A DNA stretch of 38,269 bases from Candidatus Methanomethylophilaceae archaeon (GCA_016297775.1 JAEDGA010000006.1:1-38269); one strand, 5' to 3'. Counted from the stretch's first letter, positions 1 through 7,608 are shown. Numbers and translations: made by a program. Notes: generated by a model not told the origin, from the sequence alone.

Positions 1-48
1 AGGGCGGTAGTTCCATCCGACACACACGATCTTGGAGGGCGATCTCAT
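1..48 (-). CDS. FAH-family hydrolase/isomerase, N-terminal fragment
   Basis: Only the first 16 codons lie in the window. They read MRSPSKIVCVGWNYRP, which resembles the start of fumarylacetoacetate-hydrolase (FAH) superfamily proteins, where a K-I-V/I-C-V-G-x-N-Y segment opens the fold. The ATG at 48-46 overlaps the TGA stop of rlmE (47-45), so the two genes are translationally coupled. Family members act on acyl-pyruvates, fumarylpyruvate or oxaloacetate; the substrate cannot be judged from this fragment. The call depends on 16 residues and is therefore tentative. Confidence 0.5.
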   Translation of the reverse strand, partial: MRSPSKIVCVGWNYRP

Positions 49-722
49 GAGAAGTTCCCCTTGACCGTGAACTCCTTCTTCTTCTCCTCGGGCTTGGATA
101 CGACCAGAGGGACCTTCTTCTCTCTGAGGAATCCCTTGCAAATGACATAGACCTCGGAGGATGTGGGCCTGGATGCATCGGGGGAATGGACCTTCACGCT
201 TGCGAAACGGCCTTCGAGCTGTGCCTTCAGATCGTTGAACATGTCACCGTAGAAGACCTTCATGACGAGCTTTCCGCCCTTCTTCAGGATACGGTCGCAG
301 ACGTCGACGGCGTACATGCAGAGGTTGATGGATCTCGCGTGATCCGTGGAATAATGGCCTCCGATGTTCGGTGCCATATCGGAGAGGATGACATCGGCCT
401 GACCGTGGAACATGTCCAAAAGCCTCTTCATGGTGGCATCGTCGGTGATGTCCCCCACGATCGTGGTTATCCCGGGCATGGGCTTGATCGGACGGAGATC
501 GACACCGATGACGTACCCCTTCTCTCCGACACGCTCCTGTGCGACCTGGAGCCATCCTCCGGGCGCGGCACCCAGATCGACGACCCTGTCTCCTTCTTTG
601 AAGATGCCGAAACGGTCATCGATCTGCATGATCTTGAATGATGCTCTGGAACGGTAATTCATCTTCTTTGCGAGCTTGTAGTAATACTCGTGATGTCTCT
701 CGTCCAGCCAACGCTCGTGCAT
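45..722 (-). CDS. rlmE: 23S rRNA (uridine-2'-O)-methyltransferase RlmE (FtsJ/RrmJ)
   Basis: This 225-residue Rossmann-fold methyltransferase uses S-adenosylmethionine to methylate a 2'-hydroxyl of rRNA in the large ribosomal subunit. Motif I (VVDLGAAPGGW, residues 47-57) binds SAM. The K-D-K-E catalytic tetrad of the FtsJ family is intact: K30, D115 (SDMAPN), K155 (VMKVF) and E190 (SSEVYV), offset by 8-9 residues from the E. coli positions. The open frame reaches back to 740, but I prefer the second ATG at 722: the family usually starts just before an ERW/ER element, and a TATA box (ATATAA on the plus strand, 746-751) lies about 26 bp upstream, as expected for a leaderless transcript. The gene is coupled to the FAH-family gene downstream. 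Confidence 0.93.
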   Translation of the reverse strand: MHERWLDERHHEYYYKLAKKMNYRSRASFKIMQIDDRFGIFKEGDRVVDLGAAPGGWLQVAQERVGEKGYVIGVDLRPIKPMPGITTIVGDITDDATMKRLLDMFHGQADVILSDMAPNIGGHYSTDHARSINLCMYAVDVCDRILKKGGKLVMKVFYGDMFNDLKAQLEGRFASVKVHSPDASRPTSSEVYVICKGFLREKKVPLVVSKPEEKKKEFTVKGNFS

Positions 723-745
723 AAACTGGATTATGCCCATTCAGG

Positions 746-751
746 ATATAA
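746..751 (-). promoter_or_regulatory. TATA box of rlmE
   Basis: The minus strand reads TTATAT, centred 26-27 bp upstream of the ATG at 722. This is the archaeal box-A to start-site distance and decides the start codon of rlmE in favour of a leaderless mRNA. Confidence 0.55.
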
Positions 752-815
752 CCGTTGGTACACGCACATATGTTCACGTGATATGCCACGGAACGGAGGG
801 GGAAGGAATTGAAAG

Positions 816-824
816 ACATATATA
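816..824 (+). promoter_or_regulatory. Candidate TATA box for the structured non-coding region
   Basis: ACATATATA, preceded by a purine-rich GAAAG that could serve as BRE. The predicted start site is near 845-850. No open frame follows on the plus strand, so the product would be the structured RNA described next, or a very long leader of the gene at 1198. Confidence 0.4.
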
Positions 825-847
825 CGACACAACCTGTAGTACATGAT

Positions 848-1158
848 GCTCAACCAAGATCGATCCACATCCGTGAATTGATGCCGGTAGCTCGAAAGAG
901 TGTCTGCATGTAGTTCGTTCCGACTAACAATCGGAAAATGAGACATGAGTGTGTGCAGGTGTAATGCCGGGCATGCCCAGACCCGCGATGTGCGAGAGCA
1001 CATAGCATAAGATCGATGCATTCGAACAGTGGCAGATGGGAACTTTGACGCTTGCCGAACTAACCTAAGCCACATCCGATAACATCGATTAAGACCGGAG
1101 AGAGTATCCGTGAAAACGGATAGGTCGAAAGACCCCTTTGGGTTTTATAACCCAAAGG
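848..1158 (+). ncRNA. Candidate structured non-coding RNA of unknown family
   Basis: The 457-bp gap between rlmE and the surface-protein gene has no credible coding frame but is rich in hairpins, mostly closed by GNRA loops on the plus strand: CTC-GAAA-GAG (891-900), ATGTGC-GAGA-GCACAT (988-1003), TATCCGT-GAAA-ACGGATA (1105-1122) and GGTC-GAAA-GACC (1123-1134). A ten-bp stem, CCTTTGGGTT/AACCCAAAGG (1135-1158), follows with no spacer, so the last three hairpins are contiguous. Other possible helices are TTCCGA/TCGGAA (918-936), TCTGCA/TGCAGG (903-908 with 954-959), GTGGC/GCCAC (1029-1033 with 1069-1073) and GATCGATG/CATCGATT (1011-1018 with 1083-1090). I looked for RNase P, SRP and 5S rRNA signatures and found none. 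It could be an independent RNA of about 310 nt or the 5' leader of the gene at 1198. The 5' end is inferred from the TATA box. Confidence 0.4.
1135..1158 (+). promoter_or_regulatory. Perfect 10-bp inverted repeat enclosing the TATA box of the surface-protein gene
   Basis: CCTTTGGGTT, four bases, then AACCCAAAGG. The centre reads TTTTATAA (1143-1150), a good archaeal box A whose predicted start site (about 1174) leaves a short leader carrying a GAGGT ribosome site (1188-1192) five bases before the ATG at 1198. A dyad that straddles a TATA box is the usual place for a dimeric archaeal repressor. The same bases also form the third of three contiguous RNA hairpins, so a DNA-operator and an RNA role are both possible. 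Confidence 0.5.
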
Positions 1159-1197
1159 TAATCTTCTACCACAGCATGATATTGTGCGAGGTACCGT

Positions 1198-2790
1198 ATG
1201 CGTCCGAAATCGATCGTTCTGGCAGTTGCCTTGTTATTCGTGCTGGTGACCGTATCCATATTCGAATCCAATGACGCATATTCCGAATCGGTCACCGTGA
1301 ACGGGGTGATGTTCACCACACATGACGATCTCACCGCATCTGCGGACCATATAACAGACGTTCATGCGACCGACATCACCATACCCGCGACCATAGATGC
1401 GGACGGTAGGACATACGATGTGACCGAATTGGGCATGTACCTGACGGATGCATGCGAATCCCTGAGATCCATATCGATACCAGATACGGTCAGATATGTC
1501 GGAACCGGTTCCCTGTCCTGCGTTACGATAGAGATGATAGATGTTGATGCGGACAACCCGTATCTGTCGTCCATCGACAATGTACTGTACGACGCATCGG
1601 GACAGGAGTTGATACGTTACGCCCCTGCCAGGACGGGTACGTCCTTCGATGTTCCGGAGACCGTCACTGACATACGCGAAAACGCGTTCCGTGATGCGTC
1701 CTCCCTCGTATCGGTGAGACTTCCCGACAAAATGACGATATTGCGGTCGGGAACCTTCATGGGATGCATATCCTTGGAGGATGTGGGCTCGTACGGTTCC
1801 GGAGACGGGTGCCTTCCTGAATCGCTGACGTACATCGACAGTATGGCATTCGAAGGATGCACGTCGATGACTGGAATCGTATTGAACGGGTCGTTGAAAC
1901 ACATAGGCCTGATGGCATTCTCCAAATGCTCCTCCCTGACGGCTATGCACATCCCATCCAACGTGACGGGGATCGAGTTCATGGCATTCACCGGTTGCAC
2001 ATCTCTCATGGAATTCACGGTGAGCGAATTCAATACCCATTACGAATCGAAGGACGGTGTACTATTCGAGACCGATCTGTTCGACACGAGAAAGGTGCTG
2101 ACGGCATACCCTGCCGCCAAAGAGGGTGATTCGTACACGATATCTGCCGAACTGACATCCGTGACCCCCATGGCATTCTACGGGGCTGTGAATCTGAAGA
2201 CGGTGATGTTCGAGGAAGATGTCGTATCCATAGACACGATGGCCTTTGCGGAATGTGGATCACTGGAGAAGGTGGTCATACCGGACACCGTACTGCTCAT
2301 CAACAGCTTGGCATTCTACAAATGTGAATCTCTGCATACGATAGAGGGCGCACGCAGCGTCATCACCATCGGACAGGGCGCATTCCAATACACGGCCGTG
2401 ACCGAATATTCCATACCGGATTCCGTCAGATATGTGATGAGCGAGGCCTTCTTCGGTTGCGAATCGCTAAGGGAGGTCCATATCCCGTCCGGGGTGAGAA
2501 GCATAGGGAAGGACGCGTTCCTCGGTGACATATCATTGGAAAAGATCGTATTCGAGGGCAAGGACACCGTACTTGAAGAGAATTCCCTTTCCGTTGGGGT
2601 CGGTTCCGTGAAAACGATCAAAGTAGTGGCTCCGAGCGGTTTCTCCATACCGGATGATTCCCACGATATGTTCACCGAGATAGATTTGGAGATAATCGGA
2701 GAAAGACCGTATCCCTATGAGAACCTGATCGGGGTGGCGATCTGCATCCTGATCCTTATCGGGATAATCAGACTGTTCAGGGAGGTGTGA
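1198..2790 (+). CDS. BspA-like leucine-rich-repeat surface protein, C-terminally anchored
   Basis: A 530-residue secreted protein. Residues 1-28 form a signal peptide (short basic start, hydrophobic VLAVALLFVLVTV core). Residues about 60-480 consist of BspA/TpLRR (LRR_5) repeats, recognisable by recurrent units of the form C-x-S-L-x-x-I-x-I-P-D-x-V-x-x-I-G-x-x-A-F. Residues about 505-527 are one hydrophobic helix followed by RLFREV, so the repeat solenoid would be held outside the membrane by its C-terminus. Such proteins commonly mediate adhesion or envelope contacts in gut bacteria and gut-associated archaea; that role is inferred here. The stop overlaps the start of the permease gene, which places the protein in the exporter operon. 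Confidence 0.85.
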   Translation: MRPKSIVLAVALLFVLVTVSIFESNDAYSESVTVNGVMFTTHDDLTASADHITDVHATDITIPATIDADGRTYDVTELGMYLTDACESLRSISIPDTVRYVGTGSLSCVTIEMIDVDADNPYLSSIDNVLYDASGQELIRYAPARTGTSFDVPETVTDIRENAFRDASSLVSVRLPDKMTILRSGTFMGCISLEDVGSYGSGDGCLPESLTYIDSMAFEGCTSMTGIVLNGSLKHIGLMAFSKCSSLTAMHIPSNVTGIEFMAFTGCTSLMEFTVSEFNTHYESKDGVLFETDLFDTRKVLTAYPAAKEGDSYTISAELTSVTPMAFYGAVNLKTVMFEEDVVSIDTMAFAECGSLEKVVIPDTVLLINSLAFYKCESLHTIEGARSVITIGQGAFQYTAVTEYSIPDSVRYVMSEAFFGCESLREVHIPSGVRSIGKDAFLGDISLEKIVFEGKDTVLEENSLSVGVGSVKTIKVVAPSGFSIPDDSHDMFTEIDLEIIGERPYPYENLIGVAICILILIGIIRLFREV

Positions 2791-3599
2791 CCTTGGCCAA
2801 GAGATCGAAGAACCCTCTCATCCGCGTAGCGCAGTCCGCCAGAGCGGTATACGAGAACCGCGTGATCCTCATGGCGCTCATACGCAGGAACACCGCCGGC
2901 CGTTACAAGAGTACATTCGTCGGGTTCGGGTGGCATCTTCTGATGCCCGTACTGATGATCATCGTGCTGTACATCGTATTCGGTTCCATCAGAACGAAAC
3001 CCATCGAATCATATTGGATCTACCTCAGTTCGGGAATGTTCCCGATAATGTTCATAAGCAGCAGTCTGAGAGGCCGGGCGATACAATCCAATGCCAGATA
3101 TATCACAAAAATGCACTTCCCAAGGGAGATAGTGGTACTCGCATCCGTCATAACCGACTTCCTTTCCGTGGTGTTCGCATATGTGGTGATCATCATGACC
3201 ATCCTGCTATCGGGACAGTACGTGGATTGGATAGGCATGGCGATGATCCCCGTACAGCTTCTGCTGATGCTGATGTTTTGTTACGGCTGTTCCCTGCTGA
3301 TATCCACGGTCACGGTGTTCGTGAAGGATGTGGGGTACATAATGAGCGTCGCCATGAGACTGGTATTCTATCTGACGCCAACATTCTTCCTGGTGGATGA
3401 GGCAGGAGGCATCCTGGAGACCATCGTATGGTACAATCCGTTCACGTATTTCGTGGAGGTGTTCCATCAGACCCTGTATTACGGTACCACTCCGGACATG
3501 CACATGTTCGGGATATGCGTGATCCTGACCGTGGTGTTCTTCTTCCTCGGAGAGTCTGTTTTCAACAGATATCAGGACAGACTGCCGGAGGTGCTCTGA
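2787..3599 (+). CDS. ABC-2 type transporter permease, polysaccharide export type
   Basis: A 270-residue integral membrane protein of the ABC-2 family (Wzm/TagG/RfbA-like). It has the charged N-terminal amphipathic segment followed by the membrane entry found in this family (RNTAGRYKSTFVGFGWHLLMP) and about six hydrophobic segments. The late motif WYNPFTYFVEVFHQTLYYG resembles the NP-(L/F)-(T/A)-x-(L/F)-v-x-x-(F/Y)-R signature of polysaccharide and teichoic-acid export permeases. It would form a dimer that passes a lipid-linked or surface glycan outward, driven by the ATPase encoded next. The GTG at 2787 overlaps the previous stop. A TTG at 2793 is better spaced from the GGAGGT at 2781-2786 and may be the real start. 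Confidence 0.85.
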   Translation: MTLAKRSKNPLIRVAQSARAVYENRVILMALIRRNTAGRYKSTFVGFGWHLLMPVLMIIVLYIVFGSIRTKPIESYWIYLSSGMFPIMFISSSLRGRAIQSNARYITKMHFPREIVVLASVITDFLSVVFAYVVIIMTILLSGQYVDWIGMAMIPVQLLLMLMFCYGCSLLISTVTVFVKDVGYIMSVAMRLVFYLTPTFFLVDEAGGILETIVWYNPFTYFVEVFHQTLYYGTTPDMHMFGICVILTVVFFFLGESVFNRYQDRLPEVL

Positions 3600-3600
3600 G

Positions 3601-5568
3601 ATGGATGACGTCATGATACGGCTGAAGGACGTCCGCAAAGGATATCGCATAAACTCCGACGACGGCAAGGAGAGAAGATTCCTGCACAAACGCGAGACCG
3701 AGGAGTATGTTGTCTTCAGCGGCGTGGATCTGGAGGTGCGTAGGGGCGAGGTGATCGCACTGCTGGGACGCAACGGATGCGGGAAGAGCACCCTTCTGAA
3801 GATAATATCCGAGATCATAGAACCTGACTGCGGTACAGTGGAGGTGAACGGCAAGGTGGCCAGCATCCTGGAGCTCAGTATGGGCTTCCACAACGACCTC
3901 ACCGGAAGGGAGAACATATTCCTCCGCAGCGAACTATACGGCATACCCAGAAAGGTGGTGGCCACATTCGCGGACGATATCGTGGGATATTCGGATCTGG
4001 GTAAGTTCATCGACAATCCCGTCCGTACGTACTCCTCCGGAATGAGGGCACGTCTAGCGTTCTCCATCATGGTGAACGTGGACGCGGACATATTCCTGGT
4101 GGACGAGGCACTCAGCACGGGGGATATGGCATTCGCGTCCAAGGCATCGGAACATCTCGGGAACCTGGTCCGCAAAGGGAAGACCGTGATAATGACCTCC
4201 CACAACATGCGCACCATAAAGAGCGTGTGTACGCGCGCGGTGTGGATCTCCGAACGGAGGATCTTCATGGACGGTCCCGCGGAAGAGGTGTGTGACGAAT
4301 ACAGCAGGAGCATAAACGAATCCTTCGAAGAGACCGAAAAACTGGCCAACGATGGATCGTCCGCCGCGCAGTACCGTTTGGCAGGTTACTACCGCAAGGG
4401 GATCGGTACCGCAGCCGACATGGAGAGGTATGCATTCTGGCTGAAACAGGCATCCGACAGGGGCCACGTACCGGCCATGGCGGAATATGCGGACCTTCTC
4501 ATGTCCGTGGATCCGAAAGGCAATCTGTCTGAAGCACTGGCACTTTACAAGGATGCGGCCGAGGGCAACAACCATGATGCCCGCAGACGGTACGCATGCC
4601 TCAGAGGGGACACGTACAAGGATGCAGGCTTCCTCCTGGAGACGATGCGCAAGATAGCGGAGAGCGGATATCCGGAGGATCTTTGCATGTACGGCAGCGT
4701 GCTTCATTCTACCGCACTTACCGATACCGACAGGGCCAGGGCGTTCGAGACATACATGGAGGCGGCAGAAAAGGGAAGTGCCGAAGGCATGTATCGTGCT
4801 GGTATGATGCTCCGCAGTGGGACAGGTATCGAAGCTGACACTGAAAGGGCTGTGGAACTGTTGAAGAAATCCGCATACCTGGGTCATCCGAAGGCCATGA
4901 CCGTACTTGGGGATATGTACATGGAGGGCAGGCTGGTGGGGAAGGATCCCGAAGAAGCGTTCCGCTGGTACCTCCTGTCCGCCAGGACCGGTAATCCGCG
5001 TTCCCAGTACCAGGTGGCATCGATGCTGTCGGAAGGCATCGGAACGGACAAGGATGATTCCGAGGCCGACGTATGGTTCCGCAGAAATGCGGAATCGTAT
5101 CTCAACGCTGCACGCCTGTATGCCGCTGACCGCATGTGTGGCACATACGAGGATGTAGTGACCTTGCTTGGCCCCGCCGCTGACAGCGGTAACAACAGAG
5201 CCAGACTCCGGTTGGCCAAGATGATGTCGCACATGGACCCGGAGACATCCGAAAGGATGCTGGAAGAGGCCGCCATAGGCCTGTGCAGGGACAGGACACC
5301 GCTTGCCATGTCCCTATCGAAGAGAGGAACGGATCAGGAACGTGCGTTCACACTGTACAGACAGGCCGCGGATAACGGGGACCATTATGCCATGTATGCG
5401 GTGGTGTGCATGTACCGCGACGGCACCGGTACGGAGATGGATCGCGGGATGTACAAGTATTACACGCATATGGCGGCCGAGTACGGCAACAAGGATGCCA
5501 AGGCCGTGGTGCAGAAATGGAATATGAAGGCGAAACGCAAGGCCGCGAAGGAAAAGAATCGGCAATGA
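3601..5568 (+). CDS. ABC exporter ATPase (Wzt/TagH-like) fused to a Sel1-repeat domain
   Basis: A 655-residue two-part protein. Residues 1-235 are an ABC ATPase of the polysaccharide-export class: Walker A GRNGCGKST (56-64), signature YSSGMRA (144-150; this form is typical of Wzt/TagH), Walker B DIFLVDEA (163-170) and H-loop H201. From about residue 245 to 640 come roughly eleven Sel1-like repeats of 33-37 residues, with recurrent A-x-Y-x-x-A-x-x-Y-x-x-G-x-G-T and A-A-x-x-G-x elements. Wzt proteins often carry a C-terminal glycan-binding beta-sandwich; here a helical protein-interaction solenoid takes that place. A GGAGGTG ribosome site lies seven bases before the ATG, inside the end of the permease gene. 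The ATPase acts with the permease; a partner for the Sel1 solenoid is unknown. Confidence 0.88.
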   Translation: MDDVMIRLKDVRKGYRINSDDGKERRFLHKRETEEYVVFSGVDLEVRRGEVIALLGRNGCGKSTLLKIISEIIEPDCGTVEVNGKVASILELSMGFHNDLTGRENIFLRSELYGIPRKVVATFADDIVGYSDLGKFIDNPVRTYSSGMRARLAFSIMVNVDADIFLVDEALSTGDMAFASKASEHLGNLVRKGKTVIMTSHNMRTIKSVCTRAVWISERRIFMDGPAEEVCDEYSRSINESFEETEKLANDGSSAAQYRLAGYYRKGIGTAADMERYAFWLKQASDRGHVPAMAEYADLLMSVDPKGNLSEALALYKDAAEGNNHDARRRYACLRGDTYKDAGFLLETMRKIAESGYPEDLCMYGSVLHSTALTDTDRARAFETYMEAAEKGSAEGMYRAGMMLRSGTGIEADTERAVELLKKSAYLGHPKAMTVLGDMYMEGRLVGKDPEEAFRWYLLSARTGNPRSQYQVASMLSEGIGTDKDDSEADVWFRRNAESYLNAARLYAADRMCGTYEDVVTLLGPAADSGNNRARLRLAKMMSHMDPETSERMLEEAAIGLCRDRTPLAMSLSKRGTDQERAFTLYRQAADNGDHYAMYAVVCMYRDGTGTEMDRGMYKYYTHMAAEYGNKDAKAVVQKWNMKAKRKAAKEKNRQ

Positions 5569-5576
5569 TCCGTATC

Positions 5577-5592
5577 GTCGCGCGGGCGCGAC
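5577..5592 (+). promoter_or_regulatory. GC-rich inverted repeat between the exporter operon and purM
   Basis: GTCGCGC-GG-GCGCGAC starts nine bases after the stop of the ATPase gene and ends just before the TATA box of purM (TTATAAA, 5595-5601). It can serve as a transcript-end hairpin for the exporter operon or as an operator next to the purM promoter. It is not followed by a T-run. Confidence 0.4.
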
Positions 5593-5594
5593 AA

Positions 5595-5601
5595 TTATAA
5601 A
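5595..5601 (+). promoter_or_regulatory. TATA box of purM
   Basis: TTATAAA centred 37 bp before the ATG at 5635, giving a predicted leader of about ten nucleotides with a weak GGT-type ribosome site. Confidence 0.5.
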
Positions 5602-5634
5602 CCACACATCCCGTTACTGAATCCGGTACCTATT

Positions 5635-6654
5635 ATGACTGAGGGTTGGACCTACGCAAAGGCAGGAGTGAACATCGATCAGAAATCCAGCGCGATCGCT
5701 TCGCTGGTCAAGGAACTCAACTTCAAGAGGAACGGCAAGGGGACTCAGGTCAGGATGAAGAACCTCTTCGCCAGTCTCATCGAGTTCGGAGATGACTATC
5801 TCACCCTCGCCACGGACGGTGTCGGAACGAAGCTCCTCATCGCAGAGGAACTCGGGATTTGGAACACCGTCGGTATCGACTGTATCGCGATGAATGTCAA
5901 CGACACCATCTGTGTCGGAGCCGAACCCATGTCCTTCGTGGACTACATCGCCATCGACAAGCCCAACGAAGAGATCACCGAACAGATCGGAATCGGACTT
6001 CAGAAGGGTGCGGAACTGTCCAACATGGAGATCGTCGGAGGAGAGATCGCTGTCCTTCCGGAGATGGTCAACGGCGTCGACCTGTCCGGAACCTGTCTCG
6101 GATACGTACCCAAGAACAAGGTCGTCACGGGACAGGACTGTAAGGAGGGGGATGTCATCGTCACCCTCAGGTCCTCCGGTATCCACTCGAACGGACTCAC
6201 TCTCGCGAGGAAGGTGTTCGAATCCGCAGGATACGGTATGAAGGACAAATGTCCTGGGCTCAGCGGTACCGTCGGAGAGGAACTCCTCACACCCACCAGG
6301 ATCTATGTGAAGGACGTGCTCGATATCCTCTCCAAATACGAAGTACACGGACTCGTGGACATCACCGGCGGAGGACTCAGGAACATCCTTAGGATGAAGG
6401 AGGGACTTCAGTACGTGATCGACGATCCTCTCGAACCCGCACCTGTCTTCAAGAAGATCCAGGAGCTTGGAAACATCAGCGACACCGAGATCTACCAGAC
6501 ACTCAACATGAGCATGGGATTCGACATCATCGCACCCGCGGATGTCGCAGAGGAGATCGCATCCTCTTACGATGGAGCGGCCGTCGTGGGGCGCGTACAG
6601 AAGGGTAACGGTGTGCTCCTCGAGAAGGAGAACATCCTGTACGACAGGTACTGA
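5635..6654 (+). CDS. purM: Phosphoribosylformylglycinamidine cyclo-ligase (AIR synthetase)
   Basis: A 339-residue cytosolic PurM-type enzyme that closes the imidazole ring of purines: FGAM + ATP gives AIR. It begins with the YAKAGVNID element typical of the family. The glycine-rich ATP segment around DYLTLATDGVGTKLLIAEE is present, followed by the long GIDCIAMNVNDTICVGAEP motif in which the D/N residues bind nucleotide and metal. ITGGGLRNILRM is the conserved C-domain element. The length is the usual one for the family. The gene is single, with its own promoter and a terminator 11 bases downstream; no other pur gene lies in the window. Confidence 0.97.
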   Translation: MTEGWTYAKAGVNIDQKSSAIASLVKELNFKRNGKGTQVRMKNLFASLIEFGDDYLTLATDGVGTKLLIAEELGIWNTVGIDCIAMNVNDTICVGAEPMSFVDYIAIDKPNEEITEQIGIGLQKGAELSNMEIVGGEIAVLPEMVNGVDLSGTCLGYVPKNKVVTGQDCKEGDVIVTLRSSGIHSNGLTLARKVFESAGYGMKDKCPGLSGTVGEELLTPTRIYVKDVLDILSKYEVHGLVDITGGGLRNILRMKEGLQYVIDDPLEPAPVFKKIQELGNISDTEIYQTLNMSMGFDIIAPADVAEEIASSYDGAAVVGRVQKGNGVLLEKENILYDRY

Positions 6655-6664
6655 ATCCGGAATT

Positions 6665-6691
6665 GTGCATGGCGCCATGGGCGCCTTGCAC
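6665..6691 (+). terminator. Stem-loop terminator of purM
   Basis: GTGCA-T-GGCGCC, loop ATG, GGCGCC-T-TGCAC: an eleven-pair stem with one T-T mismatch, placed just after the purM stop and followed within 25 bases by an AT-rich stretch including ATTTT. Confidence 0.6.
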
Positions 6692-6886
6692 ATACCGAAA
6701 ATATTGATTTTAGGGATTACTCTACTTCGGGGATCTCCCTTACCATTCAAGGGACCCATACAAACACGTACGTTGCCCGTGTACGAGACGAATCGCTTCC
6801 TCTTTCTTCATGATAACCTGAGTTTGAGTGATAGAGCATTTCTCTGTCTGATACAACCTATGAATGGAGAGATCGTGCGTACAGAA
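6692..6886. other. Non-coding stretch downstream of purM
   Basis: No coding frame or RNA gene is recognisable. The only structure seen is a six-pair inverted repeat TCCCTT/AAGGGA with a seven-base loop at 6736-6754. It could end transcription of the small minus-strand gene at 6887-7069, but this is weak. Confidence 0.35.
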
Positions 6887-7069
6887 TCATCTTTCGATAC
6901 AATCCAGTGACTGACGCGTCCTTCCAACGATCGCACGCCTGTCACCGTCAAGGAAGACATCCATGTCAGGGTGCTCCTGCTGATACGCAGATACCATCTG
7001 CATGATCTGACCCAACGAATAATCGTCTGAATCGACACTGACTAGGATACACTCTGGCGTCTGGATCAC
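6887..7069 (-). CDS. Small hypothetical protein (60 residues)
   Basis: A 60-residue frame starting with GTG. I do not recognise the family. It looks coding rather than random: it opens with a beta-strand-like CILVSVDSDDY, then a helix-like SLGQIMQMVSAYQQEHPDM, then DVFLDGDRRAIVGR, which reads as a compact beta-alpha-beta fold with balanced amino-acid use, and it ends in TGA like its neighbours. A TATA box on the minus strand (GGTTATATC, 7101-7109) lies upstream at a distance giving a leader of about ten nucleotides, and GGTG occurs at the start. A shorter version from the internal ATG (residue 23) is possible. It stands alone between purM and tRNA-Phe. Confidence 0.5.
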   Translation of the reverse strand: MIQTPECILVSVDSDDYSLGQIMQMVSAYQQEHPDMDVFLDGDRRAIVGRTRQSLDCIER

Positions 7070-7142
7070 CTTATGTTCAATCCGGGAGAAACGTTGGACA
7101 GATATAACCTAGGTCGGTCCAGCAATCTGTATGGAGAAGTCA

Positions 7143-7218
7143 TGGTGCCGCGAGCCGGGCTCGAACCAGCGACTTCAAGATCTTCAGTCTTGCACTCTCC
7201 CAACTGAGTTACCGCGGC
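7143..7218 (-). tRNA. tRNA-Phe (GAA)
   Basis: A complete cloverleaf on the minus strand. Acceptor stem GCCGCGG pairs with TCGCGGC (one G-T pair), the D arm is ACTC...GAGT, the anticodon stem is CAAGA/TCTTG with loop CTGAAGA (anticodon GAA), the T arm is GCTGG-TTCGAGC-CCGGC, and the discriminator is A. The 3' CCA is encoded (7143-7145). No intron is seen. An AT-rich promoter with TTTTAATAAG lies around 7240-7252 on the minus strand. Confidence 0.96.
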
Positions 7219-7272
7219 GTAAATACCCCGAGTACAAGTTCTTATTAAAATATTTTGGTAGAGGCCAGGAGC

Positions 7273-7608
7273 TTAATGGCATATACCGAGCTGATCCGAC
7301 ATCTGCTGATATGGATGGGATCGACGTTTCGGACGTTTGCCGACTATCGGCGGCTCCCTGGTGTACTCGCCCCTGCTCATGTACACGAAGGACACCTCCG
7401 CCTTCCCGATCATCGAACGTATGCGTACGCATCTTACGGAGACCGAGACACATGCGATCGCCAGGATGGCGGCCGCTGTCACGGAGATCATGAAAACGGG
7501 TTTGAGAGGATCGCCGTCCAGATTCGGGACGGCGAAGCAGATACATGCCAATGACGCGAATCCCAAGGACAACGCGATCAGCACGAATCTGCGGAGCTCA
7601 CTGTCCAT
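7273..7608 (-). CDS. Small two-helix membrane protein downstream of gyrA
   Basis: A 111-residue protein from the ATG at 7608, which overlaps the last codons of gyrA (stop 7600-7598) and is preceded by GGTG at a spacing of six. It starts MDSELRR and has two hydrophobic segments (about residues 7-25 and 38-58), followed by a basic cytoplasmic-type tail. The frame also extends six codons further upstream, but the ribosome site favours 7608. I do not recognise a family. It ends in TAA, the only non-TGA stop among the complete genes here. Coupling to gyrA suggests co-expression with gyrase, not necessarily a shared function. Confidence 0.65.
   Translation of the reverse strand: MDSELRRFVLIALSLGFASLACICFAVPNLDGDPLKPVFMISVTAAAILAIACVSVSVRCVRIRSMIGKAEVSFVYMSRGEYTREPPIVGKRPKRRSHPYQQMSDQLGICH

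Noticed and set aside
848..1158. Identification of the hairpin-rich region as RNase P RNA, SRP RNA or 5S rRNA
   Set aside because: The conserved RNase P GAGGAAAGTC core, the SRP helix-8 motif and the 5S arms could not be found on either strand.
731..1334. Minus-strand frames of 114 and 81 codons in the gap before the LRR gene
   Set aside because: No protein-like pattern, they overlap promoter elements and the hairpin run, and no ribosome site or TATA box fits them.
4054..6759. Long minus-strand frames opposite the ABC-Sel1 gene and purM
   Set aside because: Antisense shadows of clearly assigned genes.
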